Assembly: GCA_016764535.1 (NCBI GenBank)
Contig: JAESRR010000292.1
Coordinates: 1,097 to 6,252 of the forward strand
DNA length: 5,156 nucleotides
Direction of reading: 5' to 3'
From: Cohaesibacteraceae bacterium
GTDB lineage: Bacteria > Pseudomonadota > Alphaproteobacteria > Rhizobiales > Cohaesibacteraceae
Shown here: positions 5,156 to 5,156 of the stretch, piece after piece
Layout: each line of letters opens with the position of its first letter
Position numbering within the stretch: position 1 is the first letter of the stretch
The notes under the pieces: model-generated
Told to the model about the DNA's origin: nothing
Seen by the model: only the letters and a program-made list of their open reading frames with translations
The model's database searches: none
Position numbers and translations under genes: made by a program

Positions 5156-5156
5156 T

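Noticed and set aside
5113..5156. Start of a plus-strand membrane protein (MFFMLWLLLLRVRS)
   Set aside because: AAGGA is too close to the first ATG, and the hydrophobicity is explained by reading the opposite strand of the ZapA-like fragment. Too short to support.

Overview
The window reads as chromosomal DNA from a Gram-negative proteobacterium, probably an alphaproteobacterium. This rests on the Zur sequence type, the ZrgA/DUF2796 zinc protein, and Sec-exported proteins. The species cannot be named from the sequence. The left 3 kb has even base composition and dense genes. The right 2 kb is visibly richer in A+T, looser in layout, and carries signs of rearrangement.

Left block (1-3024, all minus strand): a zinc-homeostasis operon read right to left. 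It begins at a long near-perfect palindrome (2983-3024) that overlaps a consensus-like sigma-70 promoter (TTGACA, 17 bp, TATATT). The gene order is a Fur-family zinc regulator (zur), a His/Glu-rich exported zinc-binding protein (ZrgA, DUF2796), a MacB/LolD-type ABC ATPase, and an FtsX/MacB-type permease that runs off the left edge. Short gaps (38 and 18 bp) and an ATGA stop/start overlap support co-transcription. The inferred circuit is that Zur with bound zinc covers the palindrome and shuts off the operon, and zinc shortage releases it so that ZrgA and the ABC pair help acquire zinc. As the sequence stands, zur is interrupted by a one-base frameshift that removes its second CxxC zinc site. 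This is either a real mutation that would relieve repression or a sequencing error.

Middle (3025-3530): 125 bp without a convincing gene but with a 22-bp palindrome, then a small minus-strand ORF ending in a peptidoglycan-binding-like domain. It is followed by an A+T-rich divergent intergenic region with a candidate promoter and operator.

Right block (3531-5156): one plus-strand gene for an exported AlgL-like alginate-lyase-family protein that appears to lack the usual catalytic histidine motif. A 36-bp exact copy of the 3' end of the peptidoglycan-binding-like gene recurs at 5050-5085, so the two copies bracket the lyase segment. Immediately beyond the second copy, the minus strand resembles the first ~23 residues of a Bacteroidota-type ZapA with an in-frame TGA, and the resemblance stops at the repeat edge. 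The right end is therefore a recombination scar, an element boundary or a chimeric assembly junction.
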